Assembly (NCBI GenBank): GCA_043808325.1
Contig: JAZDEY010000040.1
Location: 1 to 57,619 of the forward strand
Origin: JAZDEY01 sp043808325 [NCBI: Candidatus Eiseniibacteriota bacterium]
GTDB lineage: Bacteria > Arandabacterota > Arandabacteria > Arandabacterales
Length of the DNA: 57,619 nt
Direction of reading: 5' to 3'
The notes under the pieces were generated by a model. That model was not told the origin of the DNA, searched no databases, and saw only the letters and a program-made list of their open reading frames with translations. Below are positions 41,879-50,250 of the stretch, piece by piece. A program made the translations under genes and the position numbers. Position 1 is the first letter of the stretch. Each line of letters begins with the position of its first letter.

Positions 41879-44509
41879 TTGGCAGGCGCTGCAAGCACTG
41901 GAAACGCCAAGAAGGCGATCTGGGTATTTGCCTCGCACCGCGACGGCAGGTTAGATCCCGTTGTGCTGGAGCTTCTGGGTAAGGGCGCCGAATTGGCCGA
42001 GCGGGGAGGCCTCAGGCTTGAGGCCGTGATCTTCGGGGGCCAGGGCGGCACCGCGGCCTGCGCCGGGGTGCATGGCCTTTCCGGGTCGGGTGGCCTTGGT
42101 GGGGCAGGCGACCTCGCCGAGGCGAGTGACCTTGCCGAGGAACTCCTGGACTACGGCGCACTCGCCGTCCACTTGATCAGCGATCCACTCCTTGATACTT
42201 TCTCCACCGTTATTTATGCCCGAGTCTTGGCCGAGCTGGCGCGGCGGCACAAGCCGGACGTGATTTTGCTCGGCTCGGACAGCCGCAACGCCGCCCTGGC
42301 CGCCCGAGTCGCCGCATGTTTGGGGACCGGGCTCTCTGCCCACTGCATCGACCTCAAGTTGGAGCGGGGTCAGCTCGTCCAGACCGTTCCCGGCTTCGGC
42401 GGCAATCTCTTGGCCAATATCATCTGCCCGGAGAAGCGGCCGCAGATGGCGACCGTCACGGCCGGCATATTCACCGCCGTGCATAAGCGCCAACCGGGAG
42501 CGCGGGTAATCAAGAGCGATCTACCGGTTGCGGATGGTTTGCAGGAGCAGGAAGGTCTGGAGAGCATGCGGGGGACGCAGGGTCTTCAGGGCCTCTGCAC
42601 CGTGCGCCAACTCGAGATAAAGAAGCGCGAAGCGCCTGGCAGACGCCCCTTGGAGAGCGCCGACATCGTTGTGGCCGGCGGTTTCGGTGTCGGCAGCCGT
42701 GAGAACTGGGCACTCATTGAAGAACTGGCCTCGCTGCTCAAGGCCGCGGTGGGCGCCACCCGGCCCGCAGTTGACGAAGGCTGGGCCGCACCCGAGCAAA
42801 TGATCGGCGCGAGTGGCAAAGTGATCGCGCCCAGACTCTACATCTGCGCCGGTGTCTCGGGCATGATGCACCATACCGTCGGCATCCGGCACGCCGGGAC
42901 CATCGTCGCCATCAATAGCGACCCTCGTGCACCCATCCTTGCGATGGCCGATTACGGCCTCGTGGGCGACCTCAAAGAAGTGTTGCCGGCCTTGATCCAT
43001 CGGCTGCGAACGGGTGAGTCGCTGGCGGCTGCGATCCAGCCGCCGGGACACACGCGGAGCGCCGAGGAGTTCAAGGAAAGCCTGCGCCGGATGAAGCCCA
43101 ATATGTACAAGTTCGGTACCCTGATCACCGACCCGGTTTCCGATCCGCGCACCAAGCGCGCGATCGAGGGCCACGCCCAGATCTACGAGGCTGCGCGCGA
43201 TCCCCGCTATCAGGATCTCCTGACCACCATCTCACACCTCTCTGGCAAGCGCGTCTCGCGATACCTCTCGATCCTGCGCTCGCCCGAGGATATGTTCGCC
43301 AATAGCAGGCTCAAACGCCTGATGTTCCAGCTTACCGGCACCTGCACCGGCGGCCGCTGCGCCGGCTGGGCGGCCTTGAATGCCATGTGGTCCACCACCT
43401 GGGACATCGATAAGCAGCGCGGCACCAATTACCATCAACGGCTCACCGAGTGGCTTGCGGATGCGCAGGCCCGCGATATCACCGTGGCCGGGGCCCTGAC
43501 CGACGCCAAGGGCAAGCGCCGGCTCGGGCCATCCAAGCAGCCCGACCCCGACATGTATCTTCACGTCGTTGAGCGGCGTTCGGACGGCATCGTCGTGCGT
43601 GGCGCCAAGGTAATGATCTGCGGCACGGCAGCGGCCAATGAGCTCTTCGTCATGCCTACGGCACGGCTCAGACGTGAGGATGCCGACTACGCGGTCTCCT
43701 TTGTGATTCCCAAGGATGCCCCCGGCTTAACGATCGTCGAGGCGCGCCACCCCTCGGATAGGCGCGAGCTGGAGGAAGGCTTTGATAACCCGGTCGTGCG
43801 AGGAGGTATCACCCAGGCGTACATCTTCTTCGACAAAGTCTTCGTGCCCACCGAGCGCATCTTCATGAACGGGGAGTACGACTACGCTGCTGACACGGTC
43901 TCCCGCTTCGCGCTGCCCTACCGGTCGGCGATCGGTGGTTGCGTGGCCGGCCAGGGCGACATTATGATTGGGGCGGCGATCTTGATCGCTCGCGCCAACG
44001 GTCTCGACGAGAAGGTCTTCCGCGACAAGCTCACCCAGATGATCATCAACAACGAGACCACCTTCGGCATGGGCATCGCCGCGGCCGTGATGGGCACGGC
44101 CCATCCTTCAGGCGCCTGGCTGCCTGATCCCCTCATGGCCCACGCCAACAAAGTCTACGTGGCCACGCTGCCCTACGAGACCAAGCGGCTGACCCAGGAG
44201 ATTGCCGGCGGGATCGCTGAGACCGGCTGCATGCCCTCATATGAAGACTTCATGAGTGGTTCCTACGGTCACCTGATCCAGAAATACCTCAAGGCCAACT
44301 CGCCGGCCGAGACCCGCATGCGCATTGCCCGACTGATCGAGTGGCTGACGCTCGGCGCCGGTGTGCCGGGCTGTATGCACGGTGGGGGCTCGCCCGATGG
44401 CGCGCGCATGGCGATCTGGTCTGAGGCCAGGCTTGATGAGATGATAGAGATGGCCAAACGCGTCGGCGGCATCTCCGACATCTCGCTCGCCAAGCCCCCG
44501 GCCAAATAG
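41879..44509 (+). CDS. fusion of EtfA with a 4-hydroxybutyryl-CoA dehydratase-family domain
   Basis: 876 residues; TTG at 41879 follows GAGGAGAG. Residues 1-378 are a complete EtfA: GSDSRNAALAARVAACLG, then the FAD domain with VAGGFGVGSRENW, VGATRPAVDEGW, ICAGVSGMMHHTVGI and AINSDPRAPIL..ADYGLVGDL. Residues 390-876 are an AbfD/HpaB-family domain: YKFGTLITDPV, FSTT-like WSTTWDID, GTNYHQ, ALTDAKG, VVRGAKV, DYAVSF, FVPTERIF, GIAETGCMPSYEDF. In AbfD the [4Fe-4S] ligands are three Cys and one His; here C489/C494 and C688 fit, but Y681 replaces the His. The fusion ties crotonyl-CoA formation or a related dehydration to the Etf/acyl-CoA dehydrogenase pair. Confidence 0.93.
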   Translation: MAGAASTGNAKKAIWVFASHRDGRLDPVVLELLGKGAELAERGGLRLEAVIFGGQGGTAACAGVHGLSGSGGLGGAGDLAEASDLAEELLDYGALAVHLISDPLLDTFSTVIYARVLAELARRHKPDVILLGSDSRNAALAARVAACLGTGLSAHCIDLKLERGQLVQTVPGFGGNLLANIICPEKRPQMATVTAGIFTAVHKRQPGARVIKSDLPVADGLQEQEGLESMRGTQGLQGLCTVRQLEIKKREAPGRRPLESADIVVAGGFGVGSRENWALIEELASLLKAAVGATRPAVDEGWAAPEQMIGASGKVIAPRLYICAGVSGMMHHTVGIRHAGTIVAINSDPRAPILAMADYGLVGDLKEVLPALIHRLRTGESLAAAIQPPGHTRSAEEFKESLRRMKPNMYKFGTLITDPVSDPRTKRAIEGHAQIYEAARDPRYQDLLTTISHLSGKRVSRYLSILRSPEDMFANSRLKRLMFQLTGTCTGGRCAGWAALNAMWSTTWDIDKQRGTNYHQRLTEWLADAQARDITVAGALTDAKGKRRLGPSKQPDPDMYLHVVERRSDGIVVRGAKVMICGTAAANELFVMPTARLRREDADYAVSFVIPKDAPGLTIVEARHPSDRRELEEGFDNPVVRGGITQAYIFFDKVFVPTERIFMNGEYDYAADTVSRFALPYRSAIGGCVAGQGDIMIGAAILIARANGLDEKVFRDKLTQMIINNETTFGMGIAAAVMGTAHPSGAWLPDPLMAHANKVYVATLPYETKRLTQEIAGGIAETGCMPSYEDFMSGSYGHLIQKYLKANSPAETRMRIARLIEWLTLGAGVPGCMHGGGSPDGARMAIWSEARLDEMIEMAKRVGGISDISLAKPPAK

Positions 44510-44542
44510 AAACTTCGGTGTGGAATTCGCGTGCAAGTGCGG

Positions 44543-44548
44543 TATAAT
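44543..44548 (+). promoter_or_regulatory. TATAAT -10 element before the first NHL lipoprotein
   Basis: TATAAT in the context GTGCGGTATAATGCC, 50 bp before the ATG. No clear -35. The upstream 12-mer GAATTCGCGTGC (44523-44534) recurs upstream of the paralog at 52965. Confidence 0.35.
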
Positions 44549-44598
44549 GCCCGGAGTCATTTTTCTAATCACTACTAACTAGCAGGAGGAGGCCGCAC

Positions 44599-47067
44599 AT
44601 GAAATCGGGTTGCAAAGTGTTATTCTCTTGGGCTCTGGTCTTTACATTCCTAGCGCTTATCGTAGGTTGCGGGGGCGAGAACACCTCTGGGCCCGACACG
44701 ACTCCACCAGCTACTGTGAGCGATCTGCGCGTCGAGAGCGCAGGTTGTGACAACGTGACCCTGGCCTGGACTGCGCCCGGCGATGACGACGCCGCTGGAC
44801 GGGCGTCTTCTTATGATGTGCGCTACTCTGGTGCGGCCATCAACGAATCCAACTGGGCCTCAGCAAACCAATGTCAGAATGAGCCTGCGCCCAAGGTCGC
44901 GGGCCAGACCGAGACCTTCGTGGTTGGCACGCTTGCGACGGGCACGACTTACCACTTCGCTCTGAAGACGAGCGACGGTGACGGCAACCAGTCCGGCCTC
45001 TCGAACGGTCCAATCTCAGCTGTGGGTTCGACCGCGATTGGCTCGGTGAATGACGGCCTGGGCGCGGACGAAGACTGGACGACCTCGGCCACTCAGCTTT
45101 CCGCCAACTGGGCAGCCGCCGGTTGCGCCGACGATTATGAATATGCAATTGGTGCGACCCAGGGTGGGACCGATGTCGTCAACTGGACCTCCGGGGGCAC
45201 CGAGACCCAAGTCACACGCGCGGGTCTCACGCTTCTGGATGGCAGCACCTACTACTTGTCCGTGAGGAGCGTGGTCGGCATCGTTCCTGGAACTCCGACG
45301 AGCTCGGACGGGATCACGGTGGACAAAACTGCCCCCAGCTCTCAAGTCAATCCGCTGCCTGCGGAGGTGCAGACGACGATCTTCACGGTCGCCTGGGGCG
45401 GCAGCGACGCCGGCTCCGGGATCAAGCATTACGACATCCAGGTCAGTAGTGACGGTGGGGGCTCATGGGGCAACTGGCTCACTGCAACGACAGCAGTGTC
45501 AGCTGAGTGCACTGGAATCAACAACCACACCTACCATTTCCGCTCGCGCGCATGGGACAACGCCGGAAACGGCGAGGCCTATCCCGAGGTCTCGGATGCA
45601 TGGACGACAGTGGATGTTTCGGGGCCGCCGCAGGTGGCGTGGGTATATGATGGACTTGGCGCCGACGAAGACTGGAGCAGCTCAGGCAGCGAGTTGTCGG
45701 CCAACTGGGCGGGGGCGGCAGGCGATGGCTACGAGTATGCGATCGGGACAGCTCCGGGACAGAGCAACGTTGCGGGCTGGACATCCGCGGGGACTCAGAC
45801 CTTTGTGACCCACTACGGACTCAGCTTGATTGAGGGCCAGATCTACTACTTCTCTGTCAGGGTGGTTGTGGGTGCGGCCAACGGCGCCCCGACCTACTCA
45901 GACGGCGCGGCCGTGGACGCAGGCCTGCCGACGTCCTCGGTCAATGCTTTGGTTGCCACGACAAGCACCATGGCTTTCAATGTCACCTGGATCGGTAGTG
46001 ACGCCACCTCCGGCGTCAACCGCTACGACGTCCAGGTTAAGGATGGGGGCGGGTCGTGGACGGATTGGCTGGTGGGAACGACGCTTACTGCGTCGGACTT
46101 TTTCGCGGTGATCGACCATACCTACTCCTTCCGATCGCGGGCCTGGGACAACGCCGGCAACGGCGAGGCCTATCCTGCGGATGCAGATGCCTTAACCTGC
46201 GTCACCTGCTCTTACGCCTATCTCCTCCAATGGGGGGGCGAGGGCACCGCCGATGGCGAGTTCAAGTATCCCTTCAACGTGGCAGTCGATGATTTCGGTA
46301 ACGTCTACGTCACGGAAAGCGACAACTGTCGCGTTCAGGTATTCGACCTCGACGGCCAGTTTGTCCGCAAGTGGGGCTCGTATGGCTACGGAGACGGCGA
46401 GTTCAACGATGTGGCGGGCGCGGCGATAGATGACTCCGGCTACGTCTATGTGACGGATTTTGGCAACGACAGGGTGCAGAAGTTCATGGCCGACGGCACC
46501 TTCGTCACCAAATGGGGAACTCCGGGGTCGGGAAGCGGCCAGCTGGATTATCCCAGAGGCATTGCAGTCGATGACTCTTTCTATGTTTACGTTGCTGAGC
46601 AGGGAAACGACCGTGTCCAAAAGTTCAATTCCAATGGGGTGTTCGTCATGGCGTGGGGCACCAACGGCTCGGGAGACGGTCAATTCAACCAGGTCCAAGG
46701 TATAGCCGTGGGACCAGCAGGCACAATCTATGTCGTCGACTCGCTCAATGAGCGCGTCCAGGAATTTAGTTCGAACGGCGTCTTCCTCAACAAGTGGGGA
46801 TCACGGGGGACCGCCGACGGGCAGTTCAATTCCCCCTCGTTCGTTGCTGTCGATGCTCTTGGCTACGTCTATGTTACCGACTCCAGCGATGATCGCGTTC
46901 AGAGGTTCACATCCGATGGCCGGTTCCTCACTAAGTGGGGTGGCACTGGGACCGGCAACGGGCAGTTTGACAGCGCTTTCGGGATTGCGGTAGGCGCCGG
47001 CGGCTCAGTCTTCGTGACCGATCTCATCAATTGCCGGGTGCAGAAGTTCGGCCAGACCTGTCCGTAG
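44599..47067 (+). CDS. lipoprotein with fibronectin-III-like domains and six NHL repeats
   Basis: 822 residues. ATG follows GGAGGAGG. Lipoprotein signal peptide with lipobox LIVGCGG (Cys24). Then PDTTPPATVSDL and a fibronectin type III domain, two copies of a ~150-residue tandem module (NDGLGADEDW/YDGLGADEDW ... YEYAIG ... HYDIQV ... FRSRAWDNAGNGEAYP), and a C-terminal six-blade NHL propeller (units such as KWGTPGSGSGQLDYPRGIAVD and VYVTDFGNDRVQKF). It is probably displayed on the outer membrane as a binding or adhesion protein; no catalytic site is seen. It is paralogous to the protein at 50251-52965. Confidence 0.9.
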   Translation: MKSGCKVLFSWALVFTFLALIVGCGGENTSGPDTTPPATVSDLRVESAGCDNVTLAWTAPGDDDAAGRASSYDVRYSGAAINESNWASANQCQNEPAPKVAGQTETFVVGTLATGTTYHFALKTSDGDGNQSGLSNGPISAVGSTAIGSVNDGLGADEDWTTSATQLSANWAAAGCADDYEYAIGATQGGTDVVNWTSGGTETQVTRAGLTLLDGSTYYLSVRSVVGIVPGTPTSSDGITVDKTAPSSQVNPLPAEVQTTIFTVAWGGSDAGSGIKHYDIQVSSDGGGSWGNWLTATTAVSAECTGINNHTYHFRSRAWDNAGNGEAYPEVSDAWTTVDVSGPPQVAWVYDGLGADEDWSSSGSELSANWAGAAGDGYEYAIGTAPGQSNVAGWTSAGTQTFVTHYGLSLIEGQIYYFSVRVVVGAANGAPTYSDGAAVDAGLPTSSVNALVATTSTMAFNVTWIGSDATSGVNRYDVQVKDGGGSWTDWLVGTTLTASDFFAVIDHTYSFRSRAWDNAGNGEAYPADADALTCVTCSYAYLLQWGGEGTADGEFKYPFNVAVDDFGNVYVTESDNCRVQVFDLDGQFVRKWGSYGYGDGEFNDVAGAAIDDSGYVYVTDFGNDRVQKFMADGTFVTKWGTPGSGSGQLDYPRGIAVDDSFYVYVAEQGNDRVQKFNSNGVFVMAWGTNGSGDGQFNQVQGIAVGPAGTIYVVDSLNERVQEFSSNGVFLNKWGSRGTADGQFNSPSFVAVDALGYVYVTDSSDDRVQRFTSDGRFLTKWGGTGTGNGQFDSAFGIAVGAGGSVFVTDLINCRVQKFGQTCP

Positions 47068-47127
47068 GAATTGAGTGAGGCGGTCCTGATCTATCTGCCC
47101 GTATTCACGTGCACAACCCTGGCGGGC

Positions 47128-47574
47128 TCAGGCTCTGCCCAGGGCCTCGAGGTCCGCGCGATCCCTTTGTCGTCCCAAGGATCGCTTGTTCTTGACGAAC
47201 TCCTCGAGTCCGAGGTAGAAGACGTCAACACCGGCGTGGACGCCCTTTGCCTTGCCCGACCATGCCTCGTCCCACGACACTCCCGTCAACGAGGTCATGA
47301 CATCTATACGCACCGGTGGCACGCCAAGCTGGACCACCTTGTCGGGCACCTGAAAGTCATTCACGACGAGACCGGTGGATCCAAAGCCGAACTCATTCAG
47401 CGCGGTCAGGATCCGCTCGGCGTTTTCATGAGTCGGCCTTACCAGAAGATCGAGGTCACCGGTGAAACGGGGAGCACCGTGAAATGCCAGAGCGTAGCCA
47501 CCCACTATGACATATTCAACGTGGTGAGCGTTGAATAACGCGAGCAGATCTTTGAAGTCTGACGGAGTCTCCAT
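47128..47574 (-). CDS. minimal nucleotidyltransferase-fold protein
   Basis: 148 residues from ATG 47574 (GGAG eight bases upstream). The Pol-beta-type nucleotidyltransferase signature is a variant: VIVGGYALAFHGAPRFTGDLDLLV, with the GG and paired aspartates D-x-D (GDLDLLV) that bind metal. A third acidic residue is likely in RIDVMTSL. The rest is ITALNEF-like helices and VFYLGLEEFVKNKRSLGRQRDRADLEAL, typical of the AbiEii/MNT-like family. It could be the toxin, or a toxin-modifying enzyme, of a two-gene system with the overlapping small gene upstream. It is convergent with the NHL lipoprotein gene. Confidence 0.85.
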   Translation of the reverse strand: METPSDFKDLLALFNAHHVEYVIVGGYALAFHGAPRFTGDLDLLVRPTHENAERILTALNEFGFGSTGLVVNDFQVPDKVVQLGVPPVRIDVMTSLTGVSWDEAWSGKAKGVHAGVDVFYLGLEEFVKNKRSLGRQRDRADLEALGRA

Positions 47575-47704
47575 GGAACAATCTCCGGAGCAAGTCGACC
47601 GCCGCAACTCTCTCCTCGGGCGGCTTACTCATCCAGAAAGTGAGATCGCACGCGGGCCGGGAGGCCTCACGCAGCGCAAGCCTTGTAACGACCTTAGCTA
47701 TCAT
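47516..47704 (-). CDS. small conserved partner of the nucleotidyltransferase
   Basis: 62 residues. ATG at 47704 is preceded by GGTGG. The central sequence FWMSKPPEERVAAVDLLRR and HGDSVRLQRSARVIQR resembles small proteins often encoded just before this nucleotidyltransferase type. It overlaps the next gene by 59 bp in another frame, an arrangement common in toxin-antitoxin-like pairs. Function unknown; an antitoxin-like or stabilising partner is an inference from position. The overlap makes the call less secure. Confidence 0.6.
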   Translation of the reverse strand: MIAKVVTRLALREASRPACDLTFWMSKPPEERVAAVDLLRRLFHGDSVRLQRSARVIQRSPR

Positions 47705-47747
47705 ACTACCACCATATCACAACGCCGCCTGGGAGTAAATACTGTCC

Positions 47748-48890
47748 CTATCTTCCGGTATTGATGTGCACAACATTCGCAGGGGGGAAGCCATTGAAGT
47801 GAGACGCGGACACGCAGCTATAGGCACCGATATTCAGGGTGTATAAGAGGTCGCCGTAATCCAGGTTGGCCGGGAGGTGCTCGACCAGCGAGACCTTGTC
47901 GAAGCTGTCACAGGTCGGACCTACCACCGCGCATACCTCCCGCTGCCCCGGCTTGAAGGCCTGGAAGTTGGGTGTCCAATGATCGAAGACCACCCCTGAG
48001 AAATCGTGGTAGAGGCCGTCGTTGATGTGATAGAACCGCTTCCCATCGCGCCGTGCCCGCCCGATGATCTTGGAGACCAAGGTCCCCGCGGTAGCCACGA
48101 TGAAACGTCCGGGCTCGGCCAGAATCTCGGTCGTCTTCTCGGGAAAGAGCTGCGCAATCTCGGAGTTAATGAGTTTGGCCAGTTCATCGAACCTCGGCAC
48201 TTCCTTGTCGTAGGGCGCAGGGAAGCCGCCGCCTATATCGATCAGATTAAGCTTCTTCTCGGTCCCGCTGCGCCTACGGTTGGCGGCGACAAAGATCTTG
48301 TGCGCGGTCGAGAGGGCATCGACATAGTTGCCGGAGTTCATGCACTGGCTGCCGACGTGGAAACTCAAGCCCTCCACGGTCATCCCCGAGGCAAAGGCCT
48401 TCTGGATCAGGTCGTTGGCCTCGGCCGCGGCCACCCCGAACTTGGAATTGAGCTCCACGATCGAGCCAGTATCGGAGACGGTCAAGCGCAGGATGAGTCC
48501 GGCGGTATCGCAATGGCGCCTGATCTTCCTCATCTCGTCCTCGTTGTCGAAGGCCACGAGCGGCCGGTAGGGCCTCAAGGCCTCAAGCGTCTCGACGTCC
48601 TTGATGGTGTTCGAGAAGATGATTCTGTCCCAGATGTAACCGAAACGCTTCTTGTCCGGCCAGCCCGTGATGTGCTTGTGGACTGTCTTGAATTCGGGGA
48701 AAGAGGCGACGTCGAAACTGGCGCCCTCGTCGAAGAGCGTCTTGATGATCTCCGGGTCGGAATTTGCCTTGACGGCGTAGTAGCATTGGACCCGCGGCAA
48801 GTGCTTCTTGAACCGCCGGTAGTTCCGCCTGATCTCATCGTGGTCGAAAATCAGGAGCGGGGTGCCGTGCTTCTTGACCAGCGCCAGCAT
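47748..48890 (-). CDS. ornithine/lysine/arginine decarboxylase, fold-type III PLP enzyme
   Basis: 380 residues from ATG 48890 (AGGAAG upstream); TTG 48926 and ATG 48905 are alternatives. Eukaryotic-type ornithine decarboxylase family: PLP lysine in YYAVKAN (residue 41), FDVASFPEF, LRLTVSDTGSIVELNSKFG, LSFHVGSQC, IDIGGGFP, AEPGRFIVA and the active-site Cys/Asp in GPTCDSFD. The GPTCDSFD and SDTG context favours ornithine or lysine over diaminopimelate. It makes a diamine (putrescine or cadaverine). It follows the deoxyhypusine-synthase-like gene with an overlap or a 19-bp gap, so both act in polyamine synthesis. Confidence 0.9.
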   Translation of the reverse strand: MLALVKKHGTPLLIFDHDEIRRNYRRFKKHLPRVQCYYAVKANSDPEIIKTLFDEGASFDVASFPEFKTVHKHITGWPDKKRFGYIWDRIIFSNTIKDVETLEALRPYRPLVAFDNEDEMRKIRRHCDTAGLILRLTVSDTGSIVELNSKFGVAAAEANDLIQKAFASGMTVEGLSFHVGSQCMNSGNYVDALSTAHKIFVAANRRRSGTEKKLNLIDIGGGFPAPYDKEVPRFDELAKLINSEIAQLFPEKTTEILAEPGRFIVATAGTLVSKIIGRARRDGKRFYHINDGLYHDFSGVVFDHWTPNFQAFKPGQREVCAVVGPTCDSFDKVSLVEHLPANLDYGDLLYTLNIGAYSCVSASHFNGFPPANVVHINTGR

Positions 48891-48909
48891 GATCTTCCTA
48901 CCCATTTTC

Positions 48910-50130
48910 TTATTGATTGTTTTCAAGCAACCCCTCCAACTCCTTCATCTCCTTGGGCGCACTCTTTCGGAAGTTCCTGAAATATGCCGCACGCAGTCTG
49001 GCGAAGAGTTCGGCCCGCCGGTCATAGAGCCGCCTCAGCTTCTTGGGTCCGGTGTTCTGCAGGACATAGGCCGTGATCAGCGGCAGAGCTATGGTGCAGT
49101 CGGCATAGACGATGACGCTCGAGGCGACGCTATCCGGGTCGATCTTGCCCCAGGTGACCGCCTCGTTGGGCGTGGCGCCCGAGAGGCCACCGGTATCAAC
49201 CCTGGCGTCCGTGATCTGGATGAAATAGTCCTGCCCCGCCTCCTTGATCCGCAATATCTCTTGGATCTGAGGCTCAGTCTGGAGCATGAAGTTCTTGGGC
49301 GAGCCGCCGCCCACCAGGATCACCCCGGTCTTGCCCTTCTCGTATTTCTTAGCGTTCAAGATGATCGCAGTGGACTCGTTGACGTCGATACTGGGGTTGA
49401 TCTTGAGCTTGAACTTGTCGCTCAGGAGTTCCAACCCGGCCACGTTCATGCCGATCGTGCTGTCCCCAGGGGATGATGTGAAGACAGGGATGCCGCTACG
49501 GTAAGCGGCAGCGAGGATGCTCACCCGGCCGGTCTTGTTGGCCCGCTCCGCCCGATCGAGCACCTTCCCCAGAATGTGATAGAACTCTTGGGTCCCCATC
49601 TCTCGCTGAAACTCGCGCCCGGCCAGGATCTTCCGCAGCCGTCGGTCGGTCTCCATCAGGACGGCCTCGTAATCGAAGAGGACGTCGTAGATCCTGGTGA
49701 CTCCAGCCTTCCGGAGCGCGCAGTCATCCACATTGGGCGTACCCTCAAAGAGGGGGAGATCAAAGGCATAATGCATGTCGTGATACATGTTGGCACCGGT
49801 GGCGACGATCCAATCGATGAAGCCGTGCTCCATGAGGGCGATGACCGACGACTGCATCCCGGCCGGCGTGAGCGCTCCCGCCAGGCTCATCCCCACGGTG
49901 ACATCCGGCTGCGCGTACTTGGCCCGGAGGAGCCGGCAAGCGTCCTTCACGCGCCCGGCGTTATAGGCATTGAATGTTCTCTCGATGAGGTCGCTGACCG
50001 TGTACCTGCTGGTAATCGGCTGCGGCTTGATCCTCTTCCCACCGAGATAGGCGCTCTTCCCGCTATTCTCGTTCTTCCCGTTTCTCCCGCTTTTCCCCGT
50101 GCGGTTCTTATTGATCGGGCAGTTCTTCAT
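48910..50130 (-). CDS. deoxyhypusine synthase-like enzyme (probable homospermidine/polyamine synthase)
   Basis: 406 residues; ATG 50130 has AAGGAG eight bases upstream. Deoxyhypusine synthase fold: LAGALTPAGMQ, TGANMYHD, PVFTSSPGDSTIGMN, VGGGSPKN and the catalytic lysine K329 in NEAVTWGKID, which forms the aminobutyl-imine intermediate. Bacteria lack eIF5A, and bacterial homologs are generally homospermidine synthases, so this probably joins aminobutyl groups onto putrescine supplied by the adjacent decarboxylase. The first 40 residues are a Lys/Asn/Gly-rich extension encoded by 9-bp repeats (50053-50097) and are not part of the fold. Confidence 0.9.
   Translation of the reverse strand: MKNCPINKNRTGKSGRNGKNENSGKSAYLGGKRIKPQPITSRYTVSDLIERTFNAYNAGRVKDACRLLRAKYAQPDVTVGMSLAGALTPAGMQSSVIALMEHGFIDWIVATGANMYHDMHYAFDLPLFEGTPNVDDCALRKAGVTRIYDVLFDYEAVLMETDRRLRKILAGREFQREMGTQEFYHILGKVLDRAERANKTGRVSILAAAYRSGIPVFTSSPGDSTIGMNVAGLELLSDKFKLKINPSIDVNESTAIILNAKKYEKGKTGVILVGGGSPKNFMLQTEPQIQEILRIKEAGQDYFIQITDARVDTGGLSGATPNEAVTWGKIDPDSVASSVIVYADCTIALPLITAYVLQNTGPKKLRRLYDRRAELFARLRAAYFRNFRKSAPKEMKELEGLLENNQ
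50053..50097 (-). repeat. five-unit in-frame 9-bp tandem repeat in the DHS-like gene
   Basis: Plus-strand units GCTCTTCCC, GCTATTCTC, GTTCTTCCC, GTTTCTCCC, GCTTTTCCC. In the gene they encode GKS-GRN-GKN-ENS-GKS (residues 12-26). Confidence 0.85.
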
Positions 50131-50183
50131 GCCGAGAACTCCTTACGATGTTCAGCACTCCTGCAAACGACTCTTATAGCCAG

Positions 50184-50242
50184 CCACTCCAGCCAACTCC
50201 TGCGAAGACTCCTCCACACAACCCCTCCAGCCTGCTCCTGCG
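50184..50242 (-). repeat. 21-bp imperfect direct repeat between the NHL lipoprotein and DHS-like genes
   Basis: 50184-50204 and 50222-50242 match at 18 of 21 positions (CC-CTCCAGCC--CTCCTGCG). They lie in the 120-bp spacer. Confidence 0.6.
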
Positions 50243-50250
50243 CCACACCC

